Source: Gammaproteobacteria bacterium (lineage in GTDB: Bacteria > Pseudomonadota > Gammaproteobacteria > Steroidobacterales > Steroidobacteraceae). Taken from it: a stretch of 51,000 bases of DNA. This document shows, piece after piece, positions 7,837 to 16,066 of the stretch. Position numbers and translations under genes: made by a program. The notes beneath the pieces are model-generated. The model was not told the origin of the DNA and searched no databases. It saw only the letters and a program-made list of their open reading frames with translations. The stretch spans positions 1 through 51,000 of the forward strand of contig JAGWPU010000102.1 of the NCBI GenBank assembly GCA_028870355.1. The letters run 5' to 3'. Each line of letters opens with the position of its first letter. The first letter of the stretch is position 1.

Positions 7837-9447
7837 TCAGCCCTCGAGACGGCTCGCGAGGCGATCGACCCATTCGATCTGCTCGGGCGTGAAGCGTGCG
7901 TCGCGCCAGCGATTCACGGTCACCGGTTGCGCGTCGCCGCCCGCGGGCGTCTGCACGATTCGGTAGGCATGGAATTCACCCGCGCGCGCCGCCGCGAGGC
8001 CCACGAGGAACGTCAGGCCGCGCGCCGCGGCGTTCAGGCTCTCGTCGCAGACGACGAAATACGCATCGTCCGGCCCGCGGCCCCGGAAAGCGCCGCTGCG
8101 ATACAGATCGCCCAGGAATTCCCGCACCTGGGCGTCGATCGTCGCGAACGCCGCCGCACCGGAATCGGCGGTCGCCGCCCAGCGAGTCCCCTGCACGAGG
8201 CAATTCAGAATGTAGGAGTGCGTCCGGCGCGGCGCGAGATAGCGGAAATCCGCGACGCTTCCCGCGGCGAGCGTGCGCGGCCGTTCCCCACGGCGCAGCG
8301 CCGGACGTAGCGACAGCAACGCGTTCACCCCGTGGGTGCGCAACCGGATGCGCTGGGCCTCGGTGATCAGGCACGCCGGCTTGTAACCCGGACGGAGCAC
8401 CGGCTCGAGGCTCTCTTCCGGTTCCTCCCAGGGCGGCATCCGCCCATCCCGGCGCGCGAGCATCCCGGCGACGGCACCGCCGGGTGCGAACGTCTCGAAG
8501 CGCCCGCGCAACTTGTCGTAGGCGAGCACGCGCGGGAAGAACATCGTCGCGTTCTCGCTCTGGAATCCCCAGGCATCGAATCCCTCGATCGCATCGTCGG
8601 CGGTCTGCCAGGCCTGCGGCGGATCGACGATCAGCAGGGCCCGGCGGCGACGGCAGAACCGCTCGGCGACCAGCCAGGTCGCGAGGCCGACGTCCCGGTC
8701 GCGCGCGAGCGGTGGCACGTACAGCAGGTCGAACGACTCGGCGTCGTCGAGCGCGAACAGGCCGGTGCGCTCGGCTTCGCTCCCGATCAGGTCGTAATCG
8801 GTCAAGGGCGCGCCATCGTCGCCGTCCGCGTTCGAGCCGATCCAACCGGTCGCGAGGCCGTTGTCGGCATCGATCGTGCGCGCGGGTCTCGAGGCCGGCG
8901 GTCCGCCGACGACACGTACCAGCGCCGAGCGCGCGAGCGCTTCGGTCACGAAGCGCGGCCCGTCGGACGCGCGGATCGACAGCCGACGGTGGATCTCCTG
9001 ATCCTCGACGTGCAGCGAACCCTGCGCGCGCACGCGCTGGACCGTCAGGTTGAACGCGGCGGGATCGTCCGCCGGCAGGTTGTCGTAGTCGATGCAGACC
9101 CTGAGGAACTCGCGGGTACCCGGGCGCACCGCGCGCAGCTCGAGGCGACGGCCGTCACCGGTCGGCAAGGTCACGGTCGCGCCGCGCGCACCGTTGGCGA
9201 CCCGGACGACGATCGCCTCGCGACCGCCGTTGTCGAAGAATTGCTCGATCGCATAGCCGAGCGAGCTTGGTTGCCACAGGCCGCCGAACAGGCTCTGGAA
9301 CTGCGCGAAGCCCGTGACCCGGACGGGCTGATCGACCGGCCCACGCAAGGTGCGGCCGACGAACGCGGCTCGGCCGGTGGGCAGGCGCAGGATCGACGGT
9401 TGCGGACTGCGCTCCTCGCCGAGCCGTGGACTCGGTTCACTCGACAT
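7837..9447 (-). CDS. Orphan contractile-tail sheath protein (phage / eCIS type)
   Basis: The 536-residue protein has the sheath N-terminal pattern, a Pro-rich start then FVGRTLRGPVDQPVRVTGF and FQSLFGG with AIEQFFDNGG, where insertion and docking arms lie. The C-terminal sheath domain shows RRTHSYILNCLVQGTRW, VREFLGDLYRSGAF and AYFVVCDESLN, blocks shared by tail sheaths of myophages and extracellular contractile injection systems. Sheath subunits polymerise around a tail tube and contract to drive it. Here no tube, baseplate, spike or ATPase gene is present within at least 7 kb on either side, so it is an orphan. Base composition matches neighbours, so recent phage entry is not indicated. A domesticated scaffold role is possible but unproven. 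Confidence 0.82.
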   Translation of the reverse strand: MSSEPSPRLGEERSPQPSILRLPTGRAAFVGRTLRGPVDQPVRVTGFAQFQSLFGGLWQPSSLGYAIEQFFDNGGREAIVVRVANGARGATVTLPTGDGRRLELRAVRPGTREFLRVCIDYDNLPADDPAAFNLTVQRVRAQGSLHVEDQEIHRRLSIRASDGPRFVTEALARSALVRVVGGPPASRPARTIDADNGLATGWIGSNADGDDGAPLTDYDLIGSEAERTGLFALDDAESFDLLYVPPLARDRDVGLATWLVAERFCRRRRALLIVDPPQAWQTADDAIEGFDAWGFQSENATMFFPRVLAYDKLRGRFETFAPGGAVAGMLARRDGRMPPWEEPEESLEPVLRPGYKPACLITEAQRIRLRTHGVNALLSLRPALRRGERPRTLAAGSVADFRYLAPRRTHSYILNCLVQGTRWAATADSGAAAFATIDAQVREFLGDLYRSGAFRGRGPDDAYFVVCDESLNAAARGLTFLVGLAAARAGEFHAYRIVQTPAGGDAQPVTVNRWRDARFTPEQIEWVDRLASRLEG

Positions 9448-9487
9448 CGCCTATCCCTCGATCCTCGTGGGCGCTCGTGGAACTCTA

Positions 9488-10168
9488 TCACAACGCCGCG
9501 AGGCTGCCATCGCGGCGCTTGAATCGCGGCGCGAGCACGATCCCGGTGAGAAAGCCGCCGATGTGCGCGAGAAACGCGACGCCGCCGTCATGGCCCGCGA
9601 AGTGGCTCACGAGTTGCACGAGGAACCACAGCAACAGGAGCAGCATCGCGGGCACGCGCATCGTCGTGAAGAAGAACGGCAACACCACGAGGGTGAGCAC
9701 GCGCGCGCGGGGGAACGTGACGAAATACGCGCCGAGGACGCCGGAGATCGCCCCGCTCGCGCCGATGATCGGATAGGCCGAATCCGGGGTCGCGAGGCCC
9801 TGCGCGAGGAACGCCGCGATCCCGCAGCCGAGATAGAACGCGAGGAACCGCACCGGCCCCATGTAGTCCTCGACCGATGCGCCGAAGATCCACAGGAACA
9901 GCACGTTGCCGAGCAGATGCATCCAGCTCGCGTGCAGGAACATCGCGGTGAAGACCGTCACGTAGCGCGGGACCCAGACGAGATCGGGCGGCAGCCGGGC
10001 GACGCCGAACACGACTGCCGGAATCGCACCGAGCGCATCGACGGCGCGGCGCGCGGCGAGCGCGTCGAGCGAGGATTGCCACAGGAAGACCGCGAAACAC
10101 AGCGCGATCAGGCCGGCGGTGACATAGGGTCGGGAGGACGACCGACTGTCGTCCTGGAGCGGGATCAT
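9488..10168 (-). CDS. Rhomboid-family intramembrane serine protease
   Basis: The 226-residue protein has about six hydrophobic segments. The catalytic serine lies in GASGAISG, the partner histidine in the last membrane helix (FLAHIGGFLTG), and HASWMHLLGNVLFLWIFG provides the conserved HxxxN block. Rhomboids cleave membrane helices within the bilayer. The ATG at 10168 overlaps the stop of the upstream 45-residue gene (ATGA), indicating coupled translation with the envelope unit that starts at the L,D-transpeptidase. Natural substrates cannot be told from sequence. Confidence 0.9.
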   Translation of the reverse strand: MIPLQDDSRSSSRPYVTAGLIALCFAVFLWQSSLDALAARRAVDALGAIPAVVFGVARLPPDLVWVPRYVTVFTAMFLHASWMHLLGNVLFLWIFGASVEDYMGPVRFLAFYLGCGIAAFLAQGLATPDSAYPIIGASGAISGVLGAYFVTFPRARVLTLVVLPFFFTTMRVPAMLLLLLWFLVQLVSHFAGHDGGVAFLAHIGGFLTGIVLAPRFKRRDGSLAAL

Positions 10169-10302
10169 CCGTTCGGCCGCTGCTCGTCGCGCCGCTGCGG
10201 CCGCTCCTCGAGTCGACGATCCCGTTCGAGCCGCGCTTGTTCGGCCTCGGCCGCCTTGCGCGCCATCTCGTCGAGCATGATCTTCATCCACTCACTGATC
10301 AT
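10165..10302 (-). CDS. 45-residue charged small protein
   Basis: This short frame begins MISEWMKIMLDEMARKAAEA and ends in an Arg/Glu/Gln-rich tail (QRRDEQRPNG). It starts at 10302 overlapping the stop of the M1-like gene by ATGA, and its own TGA overlaps the rhomboid ATG in the same way. Two precise 4-base overlaps strongly suggest it is translated. It looks like a single amphipathic helix with a basic-acidic tail and has no signal or membrane segment. Function is unknown; a regulatory or adaptor peptide for the neighbouring membrane protease is a guess. Confidence 0.68.
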   Translation of the reverse strand: MISEWMKIMLDEMARKAAEAEQARLERDRRLEERPQRRDEQRPNG

Positions 10303-12233
10303 TTCGTCCGCTCCGCCGGATCCCGACCGACGATCGCGCCGATGCGCGCCGCGGCGAGCGGATCATAGCCGGCTCGCGCGCGGGAATACACCCGGTGCGC
10401 GAGCGCCGCGCCGTCCGGCGAGGCGACGAGCGCCGCGTAGATCGGCGCGAGCAGATCGAGCCGTCCGCCGGCCTCGAGATAGGCGGACGCGGCCTCGATC
10501 CCGCGCGGATAGCGGTTCTCGATCGCGACCTGCAGCCACGCGCTCTGCGCGTGCGGGGGCAGTACGCGCATCGGACGATACGCCGCGTCGAGGCGGGCGA
10601 GCCGTGCGGCGCCGACCGGCGCCGGCAGGCCTTCGAGGAAATATCGCCACTGCGGCTCGGACCAGTGGCGCGCGCCGAGCGCATCGGTTCGAATGCGGCC
10701 GGCGAGCCAGCCCGAGCGCACCGCGTCCACCGCGCGCAGCGTGGCCGCGTCCGGCAGCGCGACGGCGCTCGGCACACCCGGCGCGTGCAGCCACTCGGTG
10801 AGATCGACGCGGCGGATCGCGGATCGGTTCGGATCGATCAGGCGATGCACGAGGGACTGCTCGAACCGCGCGGTGCCGGCCGGGCGTCCCGCCGCTGCCG
10901 CGAACCAGCGACGCGCGAACGCGTCGAACCGCGATCGGCCGACGCTCGCGGCGAGCGTCTCGAAGAACAGGCGTCCCTTCTCCCGCGCGAGACGGCTGGA
11001 GCCGACGTCGCCGGCTCGGCCGACCGCGCCCCCGGCGCAAGCACGATCGAGCGGCGGCGAGTCCGCGAGCGATGCGCGCTGCTCGAGGTAGGCGAGCGTG
11101 TCGAGGACCGCGGCGTTCGGCGCGCCGTACAACTCGGCCGCGACGCGGCTCTGCGCGTACGCCGCGAACGCCCGCCCGATCCAGGCGTCGGCGCGGGTCG
11201 CGGGCTCGAGGTCATCCTGGCCCGCGGCGAACGGCAGCCGCGCCGCAAGCGGCACCGGGTCGCGCGTTCGGTCGAACAGCGTCGGCGACAGCAGGCTGAG
11301 GCCGGGCGCCGCGAGCGTGCGAAACGCAAATGCGGCGGGCATCACCACGAAATCCCGCCGCGCGCCGGCGCTCACGCCGAGCAGGCGGTCGCCGGCCGCG
11401 CGCACGGCCGGATACTCGCGCAGCGCGCGCGCCGGGCCGTGCGCACTCCAGCCCGGCGCATAGACCCCGGCACGATCGTCGATCGCCGCGAATTTCAGAT
11501 CGCCGACGACCAGGTCGAGTTGCGACGGCGCGAGCGCGCGCCGGGTGATCAGGCCGTGCGCGGCGGCGCGCTTCGAGGTCGGTGCGAAGGGGTGCTTTGC
11601 GGACGGATCCGCGGCATCGCTCAGCAGTGCGACCATGTCCGACGGCGTCCGCAGGCGCAGTACCACGCGGACGCGCGCGCGCGGACTATCCTGCAACGGG
11701 ATCCAGCTGCGTGCGCCGAACGGCTGCGACAACGCGTAGAGGATCCTCGGCCCGCGGCCACCGGCGCGCGCCGTGGTCCAGTTCAAACCGGGGGCGCGCG
11801 GCGAGGTCTCGTACTCGATCCGGAAAGTCTCCTTGGCCGCATCCGACCGCGGCACGTCGATGATCAGCGCGGTACCGTCGATCGGATCCGGGACCCCGAG
11901 GCGGAACGGACGGCTGACCCAGAACGGTGCGATCGCTTCCGGGGCGCCATAGGTCGCTCGCGTCAGCTCGGCGACCTCGAAGATCCGCAAGCCGTGGGTA
12001 TCGAGCACCAGGTGATTGGCCGAGGGATCCTGCCGGCGCACCGTGAGTACCGCGGTGCCGCGCAGCTGATGCGACGCGAAGTCGGCATCGAGGTCGAGCG
12101 CGACCCGGGTGACCCGGAACGCGTCGAGATTCGCATAGGAGTGCTCCGTCCGGCTCCCGGCCGGCGCCGACCGCGACGGGCTCGCGACGCAGAACGCGAG
12201 GACGGCGATTGCGAGCGCGCGCCGGGGACTCAA
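10299..12233 (-). CDS. M1-family aminopeptidase homologue lacking the zinc site (pseudo-peptidase)
   Basis: The 644-residue protein starts at TTG 12233, overlapping the stop of the L,D-transpeptidase (TTGA). A signal peptide occupies about residues 1-23. The N-terminal beta domain is recognisably M1/leukotriene-A4-hydrolase-like, including FGARSWIPLQDSPRARVRV (about 172-190) and GDLKFAAIDDRAGVYAP (about 244-260). Where HEXXH should stand (about 330-336) the sequence reads LAARLPFAAG, the GxMEN exopeptidase motif is replaced near 304-313, and the second zinc glutamate is lost at WIGRAFAAY (351-359). The C-terminal helical domain is kept. It is therefore probably a periplasmic binding or scaffold protein, not a peptidase. 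Confidence 0.85.
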   Translation of the reverse strand: MSPRRALAIAVLAFCVASPSRSAPAGSRTEHSYANLDAFRVTRVALDLDADFASHQLRGTAVLTVRRQDPSANHLVLDTHGLRIFEVAELTRATYGAPEAIAPFWVSRPFRLGVPDPIDGTALIIDVPRSDAAKETFRIEYETSPRAPGLNWTTARAGGRGPRILYALSQPFGARSWIPLQDSPRARVRVVLRLRTPSDMVALLSDAADPSAKHPFAPTSKRAAAHGLITRRALAPSQLDLVVGDLKFAAIDDRAGVYAPGWSAHGPARALREYPAVRAAGDRLLGVSAGARRDFVVMPAAFAFRTLAAPGLSLLSPTLFDRTRDPVPLAARLPFAAGQDDLEPATRADAWIGRAFAAYAQSRVAAELYGAPNAAVLDTLAYLEQRASLADSPPLDRACAGGAVGRAGDVGSSRLAREKGRLFFETLAASVGRSRFDAFARRWFAAAAGRPAGTARFEQSLVHRLIDPNRSAIRRVDLTEWLHAPGVPSAVALPDAATLRAVDAVRSGWLAGRIRTDALGARHWSEPQWRYFLEGLPAPVGAARLARLDAAYRPMRVLPPHAQSAWLQVAIENRYPRGIEAASAYLEAGGRLDLLAPIYAALVASPDGAALAHRVYSRARAGYDPLAAARIGAIVGRDPAERTK

Positions 12234-13465
12234 TGTCCGGACGGCGGCGTCGCCGCGGGGGGCGCCTTCTTGTGCGAGGTGCCGATGCCAGTCAGTTCGT
12301 CGTAGGTCTTGGTGCTGATCGACAGCTGCTCGGCGCCGTTCCAGTTCGAGCCTTTCGGCACCGTGTCGGCGACGAGCGGCGCCTGCGCGATGATCGCATC
12401 GACCCCGGGCTCGTGCTGCGCGATCGCGACGGGGAGTCCCCGCGGCGAGTGCACCATCGCGACGACGCGGCTCCAGTCGACCCGCAGGCCGCGCCGGATC
12501 GCCGCGCGGCCCGCCGGCGTATGCAGCGCTCGCTTGAGCATCTGGCGCCGCTCCACGGTCCAGTTCAGCCGGCGGTAGCCCTTCAGCGGCCTGAACGCCT
12601 CCATGTACAGGTGACCGTCGCGCCAGCCGAACACGTACGGCTGATTGACGACGGTGACCCTCGTACCGACCGGGATCAGGTGGAAGAACTGCTTGATGTC
12701 TTCCGGGTACAGGTGCATGCACCCGTGGCTCACGCGCATCCCGACGCCGTAGGGCTTGTCGGTCCCGTGGATCAGGTAGCCCGGCCAGCCGAGCTGGAAC
12801 ATGTACAGGCCGAGCGGATTGTCGTCGCCCGCCGGAACGACCGCGGGCAGTGGATCGCCCTCTTTCGCGTGCTCCGCGCGAATCGACTTCGGAACGATCC
12901 ACACGGGGTTCCTCTGCCGGCCGATGATACGGGTCGTCCCCTCGGGCGTCTTCCAGGCCACGCGACCGATACCGATCGGGTGGGTATAGACGATCTGCGG
13001 TTGGCCCCGCCGATGCGGCGGGAAATAGAAGATCCGCATCGCCGCGAGATTGATCACGACGCCCCGATGCGGCGCCTCCGGCAGGATGAACCGCGTCGGC
13101 ACCACGACCACGCGACCGACCCCGGGCAGCCACGGGTCGACGCCGGGATTCGCGAGCGTGATCTCGTCGTACCCCACGTCGAAGCGTCGCGCGACGTCCG
13201 AGAGCGTGTCGTGCTTCCCGATCGTGGTCCGCTGCACGTAGCCGACGACGTCATCGGTCGGGCTCTTGAGCACGAAGCGGTCGAGCGCAACCGGGGTCGG
13301 CAACGTCGGCGCAGGCGCCGGCGCAGCCACGGCCGGCGCGACGTCGGCGCGCTGATCGGGCGCGGGCGGCGGCCGGAACAACGAGCACGCCGCGGCGCTC
13401 GCGCCCGCGATCAGGATCGCGAGGACTCGAATCATCGGCGACACGGTTCGGTTCGGCGGCTTCAT
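12230..13465 (-). CDS. L,D-transpeptidase (ErfK/YbiS/YcfS family) lipoprotein with LysM-like region
   Basis: From ATG 13465 the protein has 411 residues. A hydrophobic N-terminus ends in GASAAAC, a lipobox-like site that suggests lipidation, followed by a Pro/Ala-rich linker. A LysM-like segment (KHDTLSDVARRFDVGYDEITLAN) binds peptidoglycan. The YkuD catalytic domain contains HGTDKPYGVGMRVSHGCMHL, with the conserved His and nucleophilic Cys. Such enzymes make 3-3 crosslinks or attach lipoproteins to meso-diaminopimelate. A start at ATG 13435 would also keep the signal. It heads the coupled unit with the M1-like, 45-residue and rhomboid genes. Confidence 0.9.
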   Translation of the reverse strand: MKPPNRTVSPMIRVLAILIAGASAAACSLFRPPPAPDQRADVAPAVAAPAPAPTLPTPVALDRFVLKSPTDDVVGYVQRTTIGKHDTLSDVARRFDVGYDEITLANPGVDPWLPGVGRVVVVPTRFILPEAPHRGVVINLAAMRIFYFPPHRRGQPQIVYTHPIGIGRVAWKTPEGTTRIIGRQRNPVWIVPKSIRAEHAKEGDPLPAVVPAGDDNPLGLYMFQLGWPGYLIHGTDKPYGVGMRVSHGCMHLYPEDIKQFFHLIPVGTRVTVVNQPYVFGWRDGHLYMEAFRPLKGYRRLNWTVERRQMLKRALHTPAGRAAIRRGLRVDWSRVVAMVHSPRGLPVAIAQHEPGVDAIIAQAPLVADTVPKGSNWNGAEQLSISTKTYDELTGIGTSHKKAPPAATPPSGH

Positions 13466-13544
13466 AGGCGACAGCGTGGCAATCGGTGGACCTGCGGCAG
13501 CATTCAACCCCTCGGGAACTTCGAATTATCTCAATAAATCAACG

Positions 13545-14054
13545 TCATAGCAATGCAGGCTGATTGGGCAGCTCGCCGCCCGCCCGATCCCCGGCGCATT
13601 CGACGGACGGGTAATGGCGCGACAGCAGCGCCCCCACCGCATCGATGCCCGCGATCGCGCCGTCGCGAAACCGCCCCTCACGGAAATATCCCTCCATCAA
13701 CCGGCAGACCGCTTCCCACTCCGGCGGTCGCACCCGGTCCGACAATCCGCGGTCCGCGACGATCTCGACGGTTCGCTCCGCCCACAGGACATAGATCAGT
13801 ACGCCGTTGTTCCGTTCCGTGTCCCAGACGCGGAGCGAGGAAAAAGTCTCCAGCGCGCGCTCCCGGGAGGACACGCGACGCCACAGGTGCGTCGACGGCA
13901 ACGCCGTCTCGACCGCGAAGCGGATCTGGCCCGCGTGGTTGCGCTCGGCGCGCGCGATCGCCGCTTCGATCGCCGCGAGCGTCCGTTTGGAGAACGCGAG
14001 GCGGGTCCGCCAGTGGGGTGTGAGCAGGTGCCTGAACCAACGGGCCACCGTCAT
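13545..14054 (-). CDS. TPM-domain protein
   Basis: The 169-residue protein starts at ATG 14054, whose first base is shared with the stop of the upstream TPM gene (TGATG). It carries a TPM (TLP18.3/Psb32/MOLO-1) domain: AIARAERNHAGQIRFAVE, RNNGVLIYVLWAERTVEIVAD and MEGYFREGRFRDGAIAGI, ending at the AGDRAGGELP region. TPM domains are found in thylakoid repair phosphatases and bacterial membrane-associated proteins. No signal peptide is evident. With the preceding TPM and LemA genes it forms a common lemA-tpm-tpm operon of unclear cell-envelope function. Confidence 0.85.
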   Translation of the reverse strand: MTVARWFRHLLTPHWRTRLAFSKRTLAAIEAAIARAERNHAGQIRFAVETALPSTHLWRRVSSRERALETFSSLRVWDTERNNGVLIYVLWAERTVEIVADRGLSDRVRPPEWEAVCRLMEGYFREGRFRDGAIAGIDAVGALLSRHYPSVECAGDRAGGELPNQPALL

Positions 14055-14959
14055 CACCAGCTCCCCGAGGCGCCACCGCCCCCGAAGCCACCGCCGCCGC
14101 CCCCGAAGCCACCGCCGCCCCCGAAGCCACCGCCGCCGAACCCACCGCCAAAAGGTCCGCCCCAGCCGCCGAAGCCCCCCCAGCCACCCCAGCCGCCGCC
14201 GTTCGACCATCCAGGTCCCGCGCCGAGCAGCATCGCGAAGCCGAAGGCCAGCGCCCCGGCGCCGACGCCGACCAGCAGCAGGTGACTCAGGCCCCAGGCG
14301 AGCGCGCCGACGAGGCCACCGGTCGCGATCGAGCCGGGCAGGCGACCGACCAGCGCGTGCAGCATCCGGGCGCCGACGAACACCACGATCAACAGCAGCG
14401 GGAACAGTCCCTGCAGTCCGCGCTGGCGCTCGGCCGTCCAGCGGCGATCGGGCGGCGGCAAGGGCTCGCCGTTGATCACCGCGATCATCCGCGAGACCCC
14501 GGCCTCGACGCCGCCGTCGAAGTCACCGGCGCGAAAGTGCGGGGCGATCGTATCCAGCACGATCCGGTTCGCGATCGCATCGGGCAATATGCCCTCGAGT
14601 CCGTAACCGACCTCGATGCGCACCCGGCGGTCGTCCTTCGCGATCAGCAGGATCGCACCGTCGTCGACGCCCTTGCGGCCGAGCTTCCACGCGTCGGCGA
14701 CGCGGATCCCGTACTGGGCGATGTCCTCGGGCTGGGTCGTCGGGACCATCAGCACCGCGATCTGGGTGCCCTTGCGGGCCTCGAACGCGGCCAGCTGCCG
14801 TTCGACCCGCGCGACCGTCGCACCGGACAAGGTCCCCGTCAGGTCGACCACCCGGCCGGTCAACGGCGGAACCGGCACCCTCGCGACCGCGACGCCGGCG
14901 ACGAGTACGCTACCCAGTGCGAGCGCCGCGAACGCGCGCCGCCGAGGCCGGTCGCTCAC
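14054..14959 (-). CDS. TPM-domain membrane protein with glycine-rich tail (YgcG family)
   Basis: The 301-residue protein has a signal peptide (about 1-26), a periplasmic TPM domain (VVDLTGTLSGATVARVERQL, GTQIAVLMVPTT, WKLGRKGVDDGAILLIAKDD, VEVGYGLEG-type block), two hydrophobic segments near 190-250 and a strongly Gly-rich C-terminus made of GGFGGGG-like units ending GGGASGSW. This layout is the standard YgcG form, where the tail is probably extended and flexible in the cytoplasm or periplasm. The repeated GGC/GGG codons make this DNA stretch highly skewed. It lies 19 bases after lemA. Confidence 0.9.
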   Translation of the reverse strand: MSDRPRRRAFAALALGSVLVAGVAVARVPVPPLTGRVVDLTGTLSGATVARVERQLAAFEARKGTQIAVLMVPTTQPEDIAQYGIRVADAWKLGRKGVDDGAILLIAKDDRRVRIEVGYGLEGILPDAIANRIVLDTIAPHFRAGDFDGGVEAGVSRMIAVINGEPLPPPDRRWTAERQRGLQGLFPLLLIVVFVGARMLHALVGRLPGSIATGGLVGALAWGLSHLLLVGVGAGALAFGFAMLLGAGPGWSNGGGWGGWGGFGGWGGPFGGGFGGGGFGGGGGFGGGGGGFGGGGASGSW

Positions 14960-14978
14960 CGCCGCGATCCTCCCGCGA

Positions 14979-15587
14979 TCATGGCGTCGAGGCGGCGGAA
15001 CCGAAATCGACGGTCGGCGGCTTCGCGATCGACGCCTCGTTCTCGACCGAGAAGTTCGGGCGCGGCTTGTAGCCGAACGCCTTCGCGGTCAGGTTCTCCG
15101 GGAACGATCGCACGGTCGTGTTGTACGCCTGAACCGCCTGGATGTACCGGTGACGCGCGACGGCGATCCGGTTCTCGGTCCCCTCGACCTCGGCCTGGAG
15201 ATCCAGGAAGTTCTGATTCGACTTCAACTGCGGGTAGTTCTCCGTGACGACCAGCAGTCGCGACAGCGCGCTGGTCAGCTCCCCTTGCGCCGCCTCGAAC
15301 TTCTTGAACGCGACCGGGTCGTCGACCAGGGCGGGCGTCGCCTGGATCGAGCCGACCTTCGCGCGCGCCTCGGTGACCGCGACCAGCACCTGCCGCTCCT
15401 GGTTCGCGTAGCCCTTGACCGTGTTCACGAGGTTCGGGATCAGATCGGCGCGGCGCTGGTACTGGTTCAGCACTTCCGACCACGCGGACTTCACGCGTTC
15501 GTCCTGACTCTGGATCTTGTTGTAGCCGCACCCGACGAGCAGCACGCCCGCCAGAACGACCAGGATCAATCGCGATCGGTTCCCCAT
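14979..15587 (-). CDS. LemA-family lipoprotein
   Basis: The 202-residue protein starts with a signal sequence ending in the lipobox LVGC (Cys20), so it should be lipidated. The LemA fold follows: long helices with WSEVLNQYQRRADLIPNLVNTV, VLVAVTEARAKV, LVVTENYPQLKSNQNFLDLQ and EGTENRIAVARHRYIQAVQAYN, the signature blocks of the family. LemA proteins are four-helix bundles of unknown role, frequently encoded beside TPM/YgcG genes as here. It is first in a three-gene minus-strand operon. Confidence 0.93.
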   Translation of the reverse strand: MGNRSRLILVVLAGVLLVGCGYNKIQSQDERVKSAWSEVLNQYQRRADLIPNLVNTVKGYANQERQVLVAVTEARAKVGSIQATPALVDDPVAFKKFEAAQGELTSALSRLLVVTENYPQLKSNQNFLDLQAEVEGTENRIAVARHRYIQAVQAYNTTVRSFPENLTAKAFGYKPRPNFSVENEASIAKPPTVDFGSAASTP

Positions 15588-15674
15588 GCGTTCCCTCCTC
15601 GAATCGGTGCGGCGATCGCGCGAAACGGTGCGCGCCGATCAGTCTAGCATCTCGGTCGGCTCGGGCCGCAGGGC

Positions 15675-15706
15675 AAAAAAAAGCCCCGAGAGAATCGCTC
15701 GGGGCT
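15675..15706 (-). terminator. Strong intrinsic terminator of the 65-residue gene
   Basis: On the minus strand AGCCCCGAG and CTCGGGGCT form a 9-base-pair stem (15698-15706 with 15682-15690) with a 7-base loop. An 8-base T-run follows (plus-strand A-run 15675-15682). This is a textbook Rho-independent terminator for the small gene ending at 15754, and it insulates lemA. Confidence 0.93.
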
Positions 15707-15714
15707 GGGGAAGT

Positions 15715-15745
15715 GCGGGTCTCACCGAAGGGAAGCGAGACCCGC
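15715..15745 (-). other. Second hairpin just before the terminator
   Basis: GCGGGTCTC (15715-15723) pairs with GAGACCCGC (15737-15745), giving a perfect 9-base-pair stem with a 13-base loop. It lies between the stop of the 65-residue gene and the terminator stem. It has no T-run of its own, so a role in 3'-end stability or as a tandem terminator is possible. Confidence 0.6.
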
Positions 15746-15753
15746 CAGGGGAT

Positions 15754-15951
15754 TCAGTGCAAGCGCTGCCACTGCAGGATCTGGATCGCCGACTCCTCGA
15801 GGTCGAAGCTGCGCGCGAGCACGCGCGCGATCTCACGTTCGCCCTCGCGCGGCTCGAGCCGTCCGAGCAATTCGACGATCCCGCGGTACTCGCTGTTCTC
15901 GGCGGCGCCGTCCTGCTGCGCGATGAAATGGGTGTAGTACTTGATGCCCAT
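15754..15951 (-). CDS. Small protein of 65 residues, unknown
   Basis: The protein begins MGIKYYTHFIAQQDGAAENS, continues with acidic helical sequence (EYRGIVELLGRLEPREGERE) and ends ESAIQILQWQRLH. It is soluble, lacks Cys, and resembles no family I can name. It stands alone with its own strong terminator and a short upstream region shared with the divergent greB. That arrangement suggests a separately and perhaps highly transcribed small gene. The ATG at 15951 is the only good start. Confidence 0.7.
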   Translation of the reverse strand: MGIKYYTHFIAQQDGAAENSEYRGIVELLGRLEPREGEREIARVLARSFDLEESAIQILQWQRLH

Positions 15952-16066
15952 GCGCGACTAGCTTAAGGTCCGACCGATCGCAGCTGCCGTGAGCGGTTGC
16001 TCAATCACCCGTCCACCGATGGGACGCCGGTCACGTTCTCGGCGTCCGCCCGGGGGTTCCCGCACC

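Noticed and set aside
7837-13465. A prophage or injection-system island around the tail sheath gene
   Set aside because: Only the sheath gene is phage-like; neighbours are ordinary envelope genes with the same base composition and no integrase or att repeat was seen.
14080-14210. Arg-rich N-terminal extension of the second TPM gene in the frame opposite to the Gly-rich tail
   Set aside because: It is the shifted frame of the upstream gene's GGC/GGG repeats; the real start is ATG 14054 at the overlap.
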